Notes: generated by a model not told the origin, from the sequence alone. 64,000 nucleotides of DNA from Marinobacter sp. (GCA_014359475.1 JACIZI010000003.1:1-64000); one strand, 5' to 3'; positions 39,489 to 49,652 are shown, numbered from the stretch's first letter. Numbers and translations: made by a program.

Positions 39489-40064
39489 TCAGCCGGACTT
39501 GACGCGGCTGACGTATTCACCTGTGCGGGTATCCACTTTCAGTACCTCGCCGATGGTAATAAACAGCGGCACGTTAACCACCGCACCAGTAGAAAGGGTA
39601 GCCGGCTTGGAGCCACCCTGGGCGGTATCACCCTTCATGCCCGGATCCGTGTCCACCACTTCCAGCTCAACAAAATTGGGAGGCGTCACGCTCAGGGGCA
39701 CCCCGTTGTAAAGGGTAACGGTGTAGACATCCTGCTCCTTGAGCCATTTTATGGTGTCCCCGACCGCCTTCGCGTCTGCGGGAAACTGCTCGAAGGAGCC
39801 GTCGGTTTTCATGAAGTGCCAGAATTCACCGTCCGTGTAGAGGTACTCCATATCCGTGTCCATCACGTCTGCCGCCTCCAGGCTCTCGCCAGACTTGAAC
39901 GTGCGCTCCCATACCCGATTAGTCATCAGGTTACGCAGTTTGACCCGATTAAAAGCCTGGCCTTTGCCGGGTTTGACGAATTCGTTTTCCAGAATCACGC
40001 AGGGGTCGCCGTCGAGCAAAACTTTAAGACCGCCGCGGAATTCATTGGTAGAATATGAAGCCAT
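39489..40064 (-). CDS. efp: Elongation factor P
   Basis: 191 residues. Relieves ribosome stalling at polyproline. Three beta-barrel domains. The modified lysine is Lys34 in KPGKGQAF, preceded by Val30-Lys31, which matches the beta-lysylated EF-P class and the adjacent epmA and epmB. AGGTGA precedes the start by a few bases. Divergent from epmB with only 45 nt between start codons. Confidence 0.97.
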   Translation of the reverse strand: MASYSTNEFRGGLKVLLDGDPCVILENEFVKPGKGQAFNRVKLRNLMTNRVWERTFKSGESLEAADVMDTDMEYLYTDGEFWHFMKTDGSFEQFPADAKAVGDTIKWLKEQDVYTVTLYNGVPLSVTPPNFVELEVVDTDPGMKGDTAQGGSKPATLSTGAVVNVPLFITIGEVLKVDTRTGEYVSRVKSG

Positions 40065-40109
40065 GAAATTATCACCTGAAACGATGCTGTCGGAAATTCA
40101 AGGTCCGCT

Positions 40110-41144
40110 ATGATACAGCGAACCGCCGCTTCTATAGAAGCCCGCAACACAGACACACCGGGGAAAAGCTGGCAACAACTGCTGGCAGGCTCGGTCACCA
40201 CACCCGAGGCCCTGCTGCGCAGGGTGAGTCTGGACCCGCAACAATGGCTTGCCGGAGCCCGCGCCGGACATGCGCTGTTCCCGATACGGGTACCGGATCC
40301 CTATATCGCGCGCATCCGTCCGGGCGACCCGGCGGACCCTTTGCTGCTGCAGGTGTTGCCACTGGCCAGCGAGACAGACAATCGCACCGGTTACCGTGCA
40401 GACCCACTGGAAGAATCCGGCAGCATGCTGCAGAAGGGACTGATCCGCAAATACCGGAGCCGCGCCCTGTTGATGGTGACCGGCCAATGCGCCATCAACT
40501 GCCGTTACTGTTTCCGCCGGCACTTCCCGTATCAGGACAACCGCCTTTCACCGCGGGAACGCCGACAGGTTCTGGACACGCTGGCCGCCTCACCGGAGAT
40601 TAATGAGGTGATCTTCAGCGGCGGCGATCCGTTGGTTGCCAGCGACGGCCTGCTGTCAGAATGGGCCGATGCACTGGCGGAGCTGCCCAACATACGTCGC
40701 CTGCGAATACACACACGGCTGCCTGTCGTTATCCCCCAGCGAATAACGGATGATTTGCTGGGCTGGCTGAACCGTAACCCGCTGCAAAAAATCGTGGTGC
40801 TGCACATCAACCACCCTGCCGAACTTGATGATCCTACCCGTGAGGCCATGCAGCGCCTGAGTTCTGCAGGCGTTACACTACTCAACCAAAGCGTTATTCT
40901 GCGGGATATAAACGACTCGGCGGATACTCTTGAAGCACTCAGCGAGTCATTATTCGCGGCGGGAATACTGCCGTACTACCTGCACGCGTTTGACCCCGTG
41001 GCAGGAGCCCATCATTATGACGTCAGCGACGACCGGGCCAGAGAACTGGTGCGGGAGTTGAATACCCGCCTTCCCGGTTTCCTGGTACCCCGGCTGGTGC
41101 GGGAAGTTCCCGGAAGGGGTTCGAAAACCCTGCTGGCTCTCTGA
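40110..41144 (+). CDS. epmB: EF-P beta-lysylation protein (lysine 2,3-aminomutase-like)
   Basis: 344 residues. A radical-SAM, PLP-dependent enzyme that converts (S)-alpha-lysine to (R)-beta-lysine for EF-P modification. The cluster motif is GQCAINCRYCFRRHF; the GGDPL segment (EVIFSGGDPLVA) and HINHPAEL follow. The PLP lysine would lie near the C-terminus, in PGRGSKTLL. The ATG is preceded by AAGG. Divergent from efp, so all three EF-P genes share one 45-nt control region. Confidence 0.93.
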   Translation: MIQRTAASIEARNTDTPGKSWQQLLAGSVTTPEALLRRVSLDPQQWLAGARAGHALFPIRVPDPYIARIRPGDPADPLLLQVLPLASETDNRTGYRADPLEESGSMLQKGLIRKYRSRALLMVTGQCAINCRYCFRRHFPYQDNRLSPRERRQVLDTLAASPEINEVIFSGGDPLVASDGLLSEWADALAELPNIRRLRIHTRLPVVIPQRITDDLLGWLNRNPLQKIVVLHINHPAELDDPTREAMQRLSSAGVTLLNQSVILRDINDSADTLEALSESLFAAGILPYYLHAFDPVAGAHHYDVSDDRARELVRELNTRLPGFLVPRLVREVPGRGSKTLLAL

Positions 41145-41362
41145 GCCTCCATCCGGACGTCGTGGGAGGCACCACTTGTCAAATCTTGTCAACGCATGTG
41201 TTACTCGCTTTTCACCGCACTTTTGCTATTTTAGTGTACAGGCGGTAGTGAATCTAAAAATCTGTATTTAGTGAATTTTCCGTGCTGGCCCGATTTGCCG
41301 GAATTACTTCCGGCCCCTGTGCACATCACGGTGTTCCCTGGCCCGACTAATGGCGTGATTTC

Positions 41363-43195
41363 ATGGAAGGCAGTATCCTAAAGCCCGACCTCAGTGTCCC
41401 AGAGCCGAAAACGGCGAGCCTCACCTTTTGCGAGACATCGCCAAAAGCCTTCCGGCAATGGGTCGACCGACTCCCTGTCGCCAATATCGGCGAAGCATCC
41501 CGGCTGCTATACAACGGCATTATTGAACTCAAGGAGCTGCAGATCGCACCGCAGCAACGCCTGCAGCTTCTGGAGCTGATCCGCCCCAGGATCCATTTTG
41601 TATGCCGGGAACTTGCCCGCCACTATCTCGGCATGGCGGTGGCATTGCCCGAGAAACAACGCAAGATCGCCAACCTGTCCCAGTCGTTGCAGCTGCATTG
41701 CGCCAATGGTTACAAGCTCACCATCCTGGAGCTGATCGATTACAGCGGGGTCGAGAAGCACCGCAGGCTCTTGGCCCAGGCTTGCCACCGGGCCATATCC
41801 GAGCTGGGCAACACCATTGTGCGTGCGCACCAGCTTTACTGCCCCAGTCCGGCAAACAGCTGGCTGGAATGCCACCGCATCTATCGCTTTGCCCTGCGCA
41901 ACAAACTGACTTCCGTGCAGGTGGACGATGAGACCCTGAAGCACCGTACCGGCAGTACTCTGGACGATGCCTACAAACGCCTCCTGTTGCTGGGGTGCTC
42001 CCGCCCCAATCAGTTGCGCCAGAACGAGTTGACGCTTGCCTACGACCTGTTCGAACACTGGACCGACCGGGTAGAGTGCATTGCGGATGCCCAGAAGGAC
42101 ACCCTGTTCGTGGTTGAACAGGAACGGGATGCCCCACCGGTCTATCGCAGCCTGCTGACTCGTCAGGACATCACGGGCGACACCATGGGCTTTGAGAGCC
42201 GCAACCTGTCCCGGGCACTGGACAACTATCTCCATGCCCAGGGGGAACGGGCAGGTGCCGGCAAGGGGCAGGCGGCCTCGAATGACCTTCAGATTCCCGC
42301 AACCGTCAATACCGCCCTGCTGCAACATCTGAGCCAGGCATTTGGCATACTCACCAAGCGCAACTTCAACCGGATTCCCAGTCGTGGCAGCCTGGAGGTC
42401 TGTGTTGGCCTGACTGCAGCGCATTATTTCATCAGTGGCGAGACCTCTTTTCAATCGTTCCTGCAAGGCAATAATGAGGAGGTCCATCAGGATAATGGAA
42501 ACCGGTTCTCCCGCGCGGCACAAACCCGGAACGATGCCTGGGCCGAGGCCCATGACGCAGGACCATCCGAGGACCGACTGTATTCCGCGGACACACCCAT
42601 CACCTTCCGCGGCAGCTTTGGCAACAAGGCTGATTCGGAAGCTGATCGCAGCCGGCCGGCGCGCTACCGTGCTACCATGGTAAACACCAGCCCGGGTGGC
42701 TACTGCATCCGCTGGGACACCAACGTGCCCGCATCCCTGCAGGCTGGCGAGATTGTGGGTATAAGAGAACAGGCCAGCCACCCCTGGAGCCTCGCACTGG
42801 TTCGGTGGTTGCGCCAGGTCCGTGGTCAGGGCACCCAGCTCGGCCTCGAGTTGCTGGCTCCCAATGCGGCCCCCTGCGGGGTCCGACTGATCCAGAAAGT
42901 GGGTCAGAACAGTGAATACCTGCGCGGACTGATACTCCCTGAAATCAGCGTGGTGCACCAGGCCGCCACCATCATCACTCCGCGCTTGCCATTCCAGTCT
43001 GGCAGCCGGATCAGCCTGCTGCACGATGGCCAGGAAGATCATGGCGCGCTGGGTAAAAAGATTACTTCCACTGGTAGCATCAGCCAGTTCGAGATCAAGC
43101 TGCGCAATATTGCGCCACCGAAGGCCGGGAGCCAGAAGGGCCAGAGGGGCGGAACCAGCGAGGACGAGTTTGATTCCCTGTGGCCATCGCTCTAG
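41363..43195 (+). CDS. fimW: FimW-like PilZ-domain protein, cyclic-di-GMP receptor candidate
   Basis: 610 residues. A large helical N-terminal part (about 1-420) is followed by a PilZ-like beta-barrel (about 430-530) seen as RYRATMVNTSPGGYC. In canonical PilZ domains the second motif is DxSxxG; here it is NTSPGG, with Asn in place of Asp. The arginine-rich stretch RSRPARYR just ahead could supply the RxxxR motif. Gene order (psd, this gene, fimX, serB, parC) matches the place of fimW in Pseudomonas aeruginosa as I recall it; FimW there is a cyclic-di-GMP receptor for type IV pili. The ribosome site at ATG 41363 is weak. Confidence 0.75.
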   Translation: MEGSILKPDLSVPEPKTASLTFCETSPKAFRQWVDRLPVANIGEASRLLYNGIIELKELQIAPQQRLQLLELIRPRIHFVCRELARHYLGMAVALPEKQRKIANLSQSLQLHCANGYKLTILELIDYSGVEKHRRLLAQACHRAISELGNTIVRAHQLYCPSPANSWLECHRIYRFALRNKLTSVQVDDETLKHRTGSTLDDAYKRLLLLGCSRPNQLRQNELTLAYDLFEHWTDRVECIADAQKDTLFVVEQERDAPPVYRSLLTRQDITGDTMGFESRNLSRALDNYLHAQGERAGAGKGQAASNDLQIPATVNTALLQHLSQAFGILTKRNFNRIPSRGSLEVCVGLTAAHYFISGETSFQSFLQGNNEEVHQDNGNRFSRAAQTRNDAWAEAHDAGPSEDRLYSADTPITFRGSFGNKADSEADRSRPARYRATMVNTSPGGYCIRWDTNVPASLQAGEIVGIREQASHPWSLALVRWLRQVRGQGTQLGLELLAPNAAPCGVRLIQKVGQNSEYLRGLILPEISVVHQAATIITPRLPFQSGSRISLLHDGQEDHGALGKKITSTGSISQFEIKLRNIAPPKAGSQKGQRGGTSEDEFDSLWPSL

Positions 43196-43254
43196 CAGCC
43201 TGTCGGAGTTAAGCAACCGTCGCTAGATTAGCCTCAAGCCCGACAGGCTGCTAG
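43192..43254. repeat. Dispersed palindromic element, copy B
   Basis: CTAGCAGCCTGTCGG (43192-43206) and CCGACAGGCTGCTAG (43240-43254) are a perfect 15-bp inverted repeat with 33 nt between. The first arm overlaps the fimW stop codon. Ends and inner blocks (GGCTAATCTA on the minus strand, TTAAGCAA on the plus) match the longer copy at 24550-24651. It lies between fimW and fimX, 42 nt before the fimX start, and may act as a terminator or attenuator as well as being a dispersed repeat. Confidence 0.8.
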
Positions 43255-43295
43255 TGTGCCAATTCGCCAATTCGTTTAAGTGAGACTCCGGACGA

Positions 43296-45380
43296 ATGCA
43301 AAAAAACACCGCCACTGTGCATCTTTTGATTCTTGACCCCTCCCAGAATGACGCAGAATCTGTTGTGAGCCTGCTGAGAAACGCCGGACGGGCCACCCGG
43401 GCGCACCGGATCACATCCGAAGAAGACCTGGAGGAGAACCTCAAATCCGGGACCTGGGACCTTCTTCTGGCCCGGGATGTGGAGCAGGAGTTCACCCCGG
43501 ATGATGCACTGGCCATGGTCAAACGGATGGATAAGGACGTGCCCTTCATCCTGATGAGCGAGGACTACAGCCGGGAGCGTGCTGTCGGACTGATGAAAGC
43601 AGGCGCACAGGATATAGTCCCCTACCAGTATTCGGATCATCTGGTACTGGTGGTCAAGCGAGAACTGGCTGCCCTGGAAGAGCGCCGCAGAAGGCGGCTT
43701 CTGGAATCCCACCTGCGGGAATCGGAACAACGGTGCCAGCTGCTGCTGGAAAGCTCCAAGGATGCCATTGCCTACATCAACGATGGCATGCATATCTACG
43801 CCAACCAGTCCTATATGGAATTCCTCGGTTATGACGATATCGATGAGCTGATCTGCATTCCGGTGCTGGACACCCTGACTCCCGAAAGCCAGGAAAAGTA
43901 CAAGGAGTTCATGAAATCCTTCCAGGAGAAAGGCAAGGACGGGATGACTCTGACCTGCGTGGCGAAGCGCAGTGATGAGGAAGAACTTAACGTCATCATG
44001 TCCGTATCCGCCGCCACCTACGATGGTGAAATCTGCACTCAGATTGTATTGCAGCCGGAACACAACGACGCGGAACTGGAAGAAAAACTCAAGGAAATCA
44101 GTAGTCAGGATCTTCTCACCGGGCTGTTCAACCGCCAGTATTTCATGGAGTCCCTGTCCCAGGCGGTCGCCCGGGCCGGCAAGGAAAACGAATCCGGTGC
44201 CATTGCCTACATTGCCCTGGATAATTTCATGGGCATGAAGAGCCGGGTGGGTATTGCCGGTGCCGACCTGTTGCTGGGTGATCTGGCCACGTTGCTGCGT
44301 GAGAAAACCGGTGACAACATGGTGCTGGCGCGGCTCAGTGACGATGCCTTCTGTATTATGTGCCTGCCGTGTGAAGAGCAGGCGATGACGGAACAATGCG
44401 AAGCCATCCGCAAGGCCATTGAGGATCACCTGTTCGATATCAATGGGCGTACCGTGCAGATCACGGTCAGCATCGGTGTTGCAATGATTACGGAAAACTC
44501 CCCGAAGGCACCGGATCTCCTCGGCAGGGCCCACACCGCCTCCTCCGAGCTGCGCAAGAAAGAAGGCTTCGAGCAGGGCAATGGCGTGCTGGTGTATAAC
44601 CCGACGGACTACGAAGTGCTGGATGAAAGTAACTCCACCGAGGCCATCCAGAAAGCCCTGGACGACAACCGTTTCCGGTTGCTGTTCCAGCCGATTATCA
44701 ATCTGCGCGGTGAAGGCGAAGAGCACTATGAAGCTTTCGTGAGAATGCTGGATAAGGATGACAAGGAGGTTTCTCCCTACGACATTCTCCCACCGATGGG
44801 GCCGTCAGACATGGCCATCAAGATTGATCGCTGGGTGATTCTTCAGACCATAAAGCAACTGGCCAGTCACCGTGGACGTGGCCACGACACACGACTGTTC
44901 CTGAACATTACCGCCGAAACCCTGCAGGATAAGACCTTCGCCTCCTGGCTGAGTGTGGCCCTGAAAGCCGCACGGCTGCCCGGCGAATCGCTGATCTTCC
45001 AGATTCGCGAAGGCGATGCCAATAACTTCATGAAACCGGCCAGGGAGTTCGCAAAGTCGGTCCATGAACTGCATTCGAAGGTATCCATCAGCCATTTCGG
45101 CTGCGCGCTCAACCCGTTCAACACCCTGAAGCACATTGATGTGGATTACGTGAAGGTGGACGGTTCCTTTACGGAGGAAATCCAGAAGAGCGACAAGGCC
45201 AGGGAGGAAATCAAGGAGATGGTGAAGAGCCTGCAGAGTGCCGGCAAGCTGACCATTATTCCGCTGGTGGAGAATGCCGGTGTGCTGGCGACGCTCTGGC
45301 AGGCTGGAGTGAACTACATCCAGGGTTACTACCTGCAGGCACCGGTGCCGGAGATGAATTACGACTTTGGGGATCAGTAA
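43296..45380 (+). CDS. fimX: FimX-like degenerate GGDEF-EAL protein, type IV pilus regulator
   Basis: 694 residues; P. aeruginosa FimX has 691. Domains in order: REC-like (about 8-125), PAS (about 150-265), GGDEF (about 275-435) and EAL (about 450-690). The GGDEF signature is replaced by SDDAF at 348-352, so no cyclase activity is expected. The EAL motif is EAF at 479-481, while VDYVKVDGSF and IQGYYLQAPVPE are kept, the pattern of a cyclic-di-GMP-binding rather than cleaving domain. FimX controls pilus assembly and twitching at the cell pole. Same place next to the FimW-like gene as in Pseudomonas. Confidence 0.88.
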   Translation: MQKNTATVHLLILDPSQNDAESVVSLLRNAGRATRAHRITSEEDLEENLKSGTWDLLLARDVEQEFTPDDALAMVKRMDKDVPFILMSEDYSRERAVGLMKAGAQDIVPYQYSDHLVLVVKRELAALEERRRRRLLESHLRESEQRCQLLLESSKDAIAYINDGMHIYANQSYMEFLGYDDIDELICIPVLDTLTPESQEKYKEFMKSFQEKGKDGMTLTCVAKRSDEEELNVIMSVSAATYDGEICTQIVLQPEHNDAELEEKLKEISSQDLLTGLFNRQYFMESLSQAVARAGKENESGAIAYIALDNFMGMKSRVGIAGADLLLGDLATLLREKTGDNMVLARLSDDAFCIMCLPCEEQAMTEQCEAIRKAIEDHLFDINGRTVQITVSIGVAMITENSPKAPDLLGRAHTASSELRKKEGFEQGNGVLVYNPTDYEVLDESNSTEAIQKALDDNRFRLLFQPIINLRGEGEEHYEAFVRMLDKDDKEVSPYDILPPMGPSDMAIKIDRWVILQTIKQLASHRGRGHDTRLFLNITAETLQDKTFASWLSVALKAARLPGESLIFQIREGDANNFMKPAREFAKSVHELHSKVSISHFGCALNPFNTLKHIDVDYVKVDGSFTEEIQKSDKAREEIKEMVKSLQSAGKLTIIPLVENAGVLATLWQAGVNYIQGYYLQAPVPEMNYDFGDQ

Positions 45381-45450
45381 GACCCGCTGACCTTGGGTGC
45401 CTGGCACCGCTGGCTTTTGTGTGCATGCATTCCCGCTTTAGAGCATGCTC

Positions 45451-45558
45451 TGGTGGCGGGATCCTCTTTTCGGGACACGCCCGCTAGTACGTCCATGTAG
45501 GGCTCGGCTCTGGCCATCCGTGGCCAGAGACGGTCCCGAAAAGAGGATCCCGCCACCA
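45451..45558 (+). repeat. Structured intergenic repeat, copy 3
   Basis: A perfect 26-bp inverted repeat (45451-45476 with 45533-45558, outer arm TGGTGGCGGGATCC...) encloses 56 nt with the box GTCCATGTAGGGCTCGG and the hairpin CTCTGGCCA/TGGCCAGAG with loop TCCG. The core matches copy 1 (823-916); the arm sequences and the inner-stem sequence are different but still perfectly paired. It occupies the fimX-serB gap (45381-45629), where no gene is visible. Confidence 0.8.
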
Positions 45559-45629
45559 CAGCCTCAAGCTGGCAGCACTCCGCTCGCGGTGCTCCACACT
45601 TGCCTGTTAACCGCTCTCTGGAATACGTC

Positions 45630-46856
45630 TCACCGCTCAACGCCCAGCTGCTTCGACTCACTTTCCCGGAAACCGATCAGGTACAGGATCGCATCCAGCC
45701 CCAAAGTGGAAATGGAGTGCCGGGCAGATTCCTTCACCAACGGTTTTGCACGGAATGCCACACCCAGACCGGCCTGGCTTAGCATCGGAAGATCGTTGGC
45801 TCCGTCGCCGACAGCGATGACCTGTTCCCGTGAGATGTGTTCTTTCTCGGCGATTTCCTGCAGCAGTTCCGCCTTGCGCTGGCCGTCGACGATGGTGCCG
45901 GCGACGCGGCCGGTGACTTTGCCGTTTTCGATTTCCAGTTCGTTGGCGTAGATGTAGTCGATGCCCAGCTTGTTCTGCAGATGCCGGGCGAAGTAGTTGA
46001 AGCCGCCGGACAGGATGGCGGTGCGGTAGCCGAGGGATTTGAGGCTGCGGATCAGGTGCTCGGCACCCTCGGTCATACGCAGTCTTGCGGCGACTCCTGC
46101 CAGAACGGATTCGTCGAGGCCTTTGAGCAGGGCCAGGCGTTCGGCGAAGCTTGCGCTGAAGTCAAGCTCGCCGCGCATGGCTCTTTCGGTGATTTCCGCG
46201 ACCTGGTCCCCTACCCCGGCTTCCAGGGCCAGTTCGTCGATCACTTCTGCTTCGATCAGGGTGGAGTCCATGTCGAAGACCACCAGCCGGCGGTTGCGGC
46301 GGAAGATGGAGTCTTCCTGGAAAGCGATGTCAACGTTCATCTCTCCGGCGATGTGCAGGAAGTCAGAGCGCAGCTGCTCAAGATCCGCCGGGGTGCCACG
46401 CACGGAGAATTCGACACAGGCAATCCGGTTCCCGTTCGAATTCAGGGACGGGCGTGCGGACAGGCGGCTGATGTTGTCTATGTTCAGTCCGTGCCGGGCG
46501 GTGATGGCAGACACCCGGGCGATCTGTTCGGCCTTGATGTCACGAGACAGCAGGGTAACAATGTAGCAGGCGCGGTTGCGCCCCTCCGCCCACTGCAGGT
46601 ATTCCTCTTCGCTGATGGGCGCAAAGTGAACCTGCAGGTTGAGGGCATGGAGCCGGAACAGCAGGTCACGGATCACCGGCGAAGAGTGGGACTCGTCGGG
46701 AATTTCGATGAGAATGCCCCAGGTGAGGTGATCGTGGATGACCGCCTGACCGATGTCCAGAATGCGCACGTCGTAGCGGCCCATGATGCCGGTAATTTCA
46801 GAGGTCAGGCCGGGCTTGTCTCGGCCGGAGACGTTGATCAGCACCAGTTCACTCAC
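45630..46856 (-). CDS. serB: Phosphoserine phosphatase
   Basis: 408 residues from GTG 46856 ([16 protein letters not shown]), overlapping the parC stop by 8 nt (GTGAGTGA), with GGAG upstream. Two N-terminal ACT-like regulatory domains ([18 protein letters not shown] and a second near 90-180) precede the HAD phosphatase. HAD motif I is [12 protein letters not shown], motif II AILSGGF, motif [12 protein letters not shown]. Last step of serine synthesis. The length and the ACT domains fit the Pseudomonas type. Confidence 0.95.
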   Translation of the reverse strand: MSELVLINVSGRDKPGLTSEITGIMGRYDVRILDIGQAVIHDHLTWGILIEIPDESHSSPVIRDLLFRLHALNLQVHFAPISEEEYLQWAEGRNRACYIVTLLSRDIKAEQIARVSAITARHGLNIDNISRLSARPSLNSNGNRIACVEFSVRGTPADLEQLRSDFLHIAGEMNVDIAFQEDSIFRRNRRLVVFDMDSTLIEAEVIDELALEAGVGDQVAEITERAMRGELDFSASFAERLALLKGLDESVLAGVAARLRMTEGAEHLIRSLKSLGYRTAILSGGFNYFARHLQNKLGIDYIYANELEIENGKVTGRVAGTIVDGQRKAELLQEIAEKEHISREQVIAVGDGANDLPMLSQAGLGVAFRAKPLVKESARHSISTLGLDAILYLIGFRESESKQLGVER

Positions 46857-49146
46857 TGTCTGTGTCTCCCTCTGAGGCGACGTCTTCCGGCTCGGCACGG
46901 ATTACGTCAATGCCGTCCACCCGCTGCAGGCCCCGGGGCAATTTGTGGCCGCGACGACCTCGTTCACCCAGATAGTGCTCCAGATCGGAGAACTTCAGGC
47001 CCATCTTGCGCTTACCGGCGCGAATTTCCAGCAGGTCCTTTTCGGCAAACACCACCACAGCCACCACATACTCCTCCCGGTTCTGCACCCGGGCCGCGGG
47101 AATACTGATGATCTTGTTGCCCTTACCCTTCGCCAACTCCGGAAGCTCTTCCAGGGGAAACACCAGCATGCGGCCTTCGTTGGAAATGGCGCCCAGGTAG
47201 AGGGTTTGCCGGGTGTCCGGAATCATCACCGGCGCCATGATCTTTGCTCCCTTGGGCACGGACACCACCGCCTTACCGTTGCGGTTCTTGCTGGTCATGT
47301 TTTCCAGGTTGGTGACGAACCCGTAGCCACCGTCTGTAGCCAATAAGACCTTGCGGGACGGCTCACCCATCATCAGCCCCCGGAAGGTGGCACCGGATGG
47401 CGGGTTGATACGACCGGTCAGCGGTTCACCCTGTCCCCGGGCCGTGGGCAGGCTGTGGGCCATCAATGCATAGGCACGGCCGGTGGAATCCAGGAAGATA
47501 GCCTGCTGGCTGTTGCGGCCCCGGGCGGCCAGGGAGAAGCGGTCACCGGCCTTGTAGCTGAGGCCGGACGGGTCGATGTCGTGCCCTTTGGCGGCACGCA
47601 CCCAGCCCTTGTCCGACAGCACCACGGTCACCGGGTCATTGGAGACCAGGTCCGCCTCGCTGAAGGCTTTGGCTTCGGCCCGCGCCACGATCGGGGAACG
47701 GCGGTCGTCTCCAAAGGCTTGCGCATCCGCCAGTAATTCGGATTTGATCAGTTCCCGGAGCCTGTCTTCGGAGCCCAGAATCGACTGCAATTCGTCCCGT
47801 TCCGTCGCCAGTTCGTCCTGCTCGCCGCGGATTTTCATTTCCTCGAGCTTCGCCAGGTGGCGCAGTTTCAGTTCGAGGATGGCTTCCGCCTGATCGACTG
47901 ACAGGCCGAAGCGCTTCATCAGCACCGGCCTGGGTTTGTCCTCGGTGCGGATTATCTCGATTACCTCGTCGATATTGAGGTAGGCAATCAGCAGACCCTC
48001 GAGGATGTGCAGGCGCGCCAGCACCTTGTTCAGACGATACTGCAGGCGGCGGGTGACGGTGGTACGGCGAAAGCTGAGCCATTCGGTCAGCATCTGTACC
48101 AACCCTTTCACGCCCGGTCGGCCGTCGTTGCCGATGACATTCAGGTTGACCCGGTAGGTCTTTTCCAGGTCCGTGCTGGCAAACAGATGCGCCATCAAAC
48201 CGTCCAGGTCCACCCGGTTGCTCTTGGGGACAATTACCAGGCGGGTGGGATTTTCGTGGTCGGACTCGTCCCGCAGGTCGGTCACCATCGGCAGTTTCTT
48301 TGCCTGCATCTGTTGGGCGATCTGTTCCAGCACCCGGTTGCCGGATACATGATGGGGCAGATCGGTGATCACCACCTCACCGTTTTCCCGGATCCAGCGA
48401 GCACGCATACGCAGGGAGCCGCGACCGGTTTCATACATCTGCCGCAGATCCTTGCGGGGGGTAATGATTTCCGCATGGGTCGGGAAGTCCGGTCCCTGGA
48501 TATGCTCACAAAGATCATCCACGGTTGCTTCCGGCCGGTCCAGCAGATGCACGCATGCGGCCGTCACTTCACGCACATTATGGGGCGGGATATCCGTAGC
48601 CATACCGACAGCAATACCGGTAGTGCCGTTCAGCAGCACGTGGGGCAGCCGCGCCGGCAGCACCGAGGGTTCCTCCATGGTGCCATCGAAGTTCGGCGTC
48701 CAGTCCACCGTGCCCTGGCCCAGCTCACTCAGCAATACTTCGGCGAAGGCTGCCAGCCGGGATTCGGTGTATCGCATCGCCGCAAAAGACTTGGGGTCGT
48801 CCGGCGAGCCCCAGTTGCCCTGACCATCCACCAGCGGGTAGCGATAGGAGAATGGCTGGGCCATCAGCACCATCGCCTCGTAACAGGCACTGTCGCCATG
48901 GGGATGGAACTTGCCCAGCACATCCCCCACGGTACGGGCAGACTTCTTGTACTTGGAGGTGGATTTCAGGCCCAGTTCCGACATGGCGTATACAATACGG
49001 CGCTGCACCGGCTTCAGTCCGTCACCCACATTGGGCAGGGCCCGGTCGAGGATGACGTACATGGAATAGTCCAGGTAGGCTTTCTCGGTGTAGTCTTTAA
49101 GCGAGACCCGCTCGAAGCCCTCGTCCGTAGTCTGAAACTCTGGCAT
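46849..49146 (-). CDS. parC: DNA topoisomerase IV subunit A
   Basis: 765 residues from ATG 49146 ([18 protein letters not shown]), with AAGGGG ahead; E. coli ParC has 752. The upstream extension to 49287 does not look coding. The catalytic tyrosine is Tyr126 in [10 protein letters not shown]. The quinolone-determining region is intact, with Ser86 and Glu90 (E. coli Ser80 and Glu84) in [15 protein letters not shown]-terminal beta-pinwheel domain follows. It decatenates daughter chromosomes with ParE, which lies at 54269-56164. Confidence 0.96.
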   Translation of the reverse strand: MPEFQTTDEGFERVSLKDYTEKAYLDYSMYVILDRALPNVGDGLKPVQRRIVYAMSELGLKSTSKYKKSARTVGDVLGKFHPHGDSACYEAMVLMAQPFSYRYPLVDGQGNWGSPDDPKSFAAMRYTESRLAAFAEVLLSELGQGTVDWTPNFDGTMEEPSVLPARLPHVLLNGTTGIAVGMATDIPPHNVREVTAACVHLLDRPEATVDDLCEHIQGPDFPTHAEIITPRKDLRQMYETGRGSLRMRARWIRENGEVVITDLPHHVSGNRVLEQIAQQMQAKKLPMVTDLRDESDHENPTRLVIVPKSNRVDLDGLMAHLFASTDLEKTYRVNLNVIGNDGRPGVKGLVQMLTEWLSFRRTTVTRRLQYRLNKVLARLHILEGLLIAYLNIDEVIEIIRTEDKPRPVLMKRFGLSVDQAEAILELKLRHLAKLEEMKIRGEQDELATERDELQSILGSEDRLRELIKSELLADAQAFGDDRRSPIVARAEAKAFSEADLVSNDPVTVVLSDKGWVRAAKGHDIDPSGLSYKAGDRFSLAARGRNSQQAIFLDSTGRAYALMAHSLPTARGQGEPLTGRINPPSGATFRGLMMGEPSRKVLLATDGGYGFVTNLENMTSKNRNGKAVVSVPKGAKIMAPVMIPDTRQTLYLGAISNEGRMLVFPLEELPELAKGKGNKIISIPAARVQNREEYVVAVVVFAEKDLLEIRAGKRKMGLKFSDLEHYLGERGRRGHKLPRGLQRVDGIDVIRAEPEDVASEGDTDSE

Positions 49147-49222
49147 GGATGCCCCTTGTCCCGATGATTGAATTGCGCCCGGTGCCGCCCGGGCACAGCC
49201 CGGTATCCAGCAGGAAGGGCAC

Positions 49223-49251
49223 ATTATATGGAGGCCGGGGCGAGACACCAA
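49223..49251 (-). promoter_or_regulatory. Sigma70 promoter for parC
   Basis: On the minus strand a perfect TATAAT (49223-49228) lies 17 nt after TTGGTG (49246-49251). It is about 77 nt ahead of the parC ATG in the 217-nt divergent gap. Confidence 0.65.
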
Positions 49252-49363
49252 TCCCCTTTGCCTTTTCCAATAGCGGAATTCCCGCATGGAGCCATTCAGG
49301 GGGGCGCTTTACCCTACATGACACATTGATGACTGACTGTTCATCCGACCGCAACGGAGCTCT

Positions 49364-49603
49364 ATGAGAACCAACCTGAAAGCCTGTGGCCAGGCACTCA
49401 CAACGGCGCTGGTAAACGCCGTTCTGGCGGTTGCCCTGATGGTGGTTGCAGAGTTTGCCTTCACCGGCAGCTTCAGCATTGCGACCCCCTACATAATCGC
49501 TGGCCTGCTCATCGGACTGGTCATCTTTACCGCTCAGTTCTGGCGGCAGCGACACCTTTGCCGCCGCTACCGCCATGCCGACGAACATAACGGAACCGCC
49601 TGA
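49364..49603 (+). CDS. Small two-helix membrane protein, function unknown
   Basis: 79 residues. Two transmembrane segments (about 12-32, ALVNAVLAVALMVVAEFAF; and 41-58, PYIIAGLLIGLVIFTAQF) with a basic, His- and Arg-rich cytoplasmic tail (RQRHLCRRYRHADEH). GGAG precedes the ATG by 5 nt. Divergent from parC, 100 nt before the chemoreceptor. No family is recognised. Confidence 0.65.
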   Translation: MRTNLKACGQALTTALVNAVLAVALMVVAEFAFTGSFSIATPYIIAGLLIGLVIFTAQFWRQRHLCRRYRHADEHNGTA

Positions 49604-49624
49604 ACTGCCATCGGCCCTCTCTCC

Positions 49625-49652
49625 GTGACATTTACCCACCTGGTGCTATGCT
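49625..49652 (+). promoter_or_regulatory. Possible sigma70 promoter for the chemoreceptor gene
   Basis: GTGACA (49625-49630), 16 nt, then TATGCT (49647-49652) with a TG just before the -10. About 50 nt ahead of ATG 49704. No FliA-type (TAAA and GCCGATAA) site is seen. Confidence 0.45.

Noticed and set aside
41507-43216. Minus-strand frame of 569 codons opposite the FimW-like gene
   Set aside because: The plus-strand protein has the conserved gene context and a PilZ-like domain; the antisense frame has none.
43251-44726. Minus-strand frame of 491 codons opposite fimX
   Set aside because: Shadow of the FimX domains, which are clear on the plus strand.
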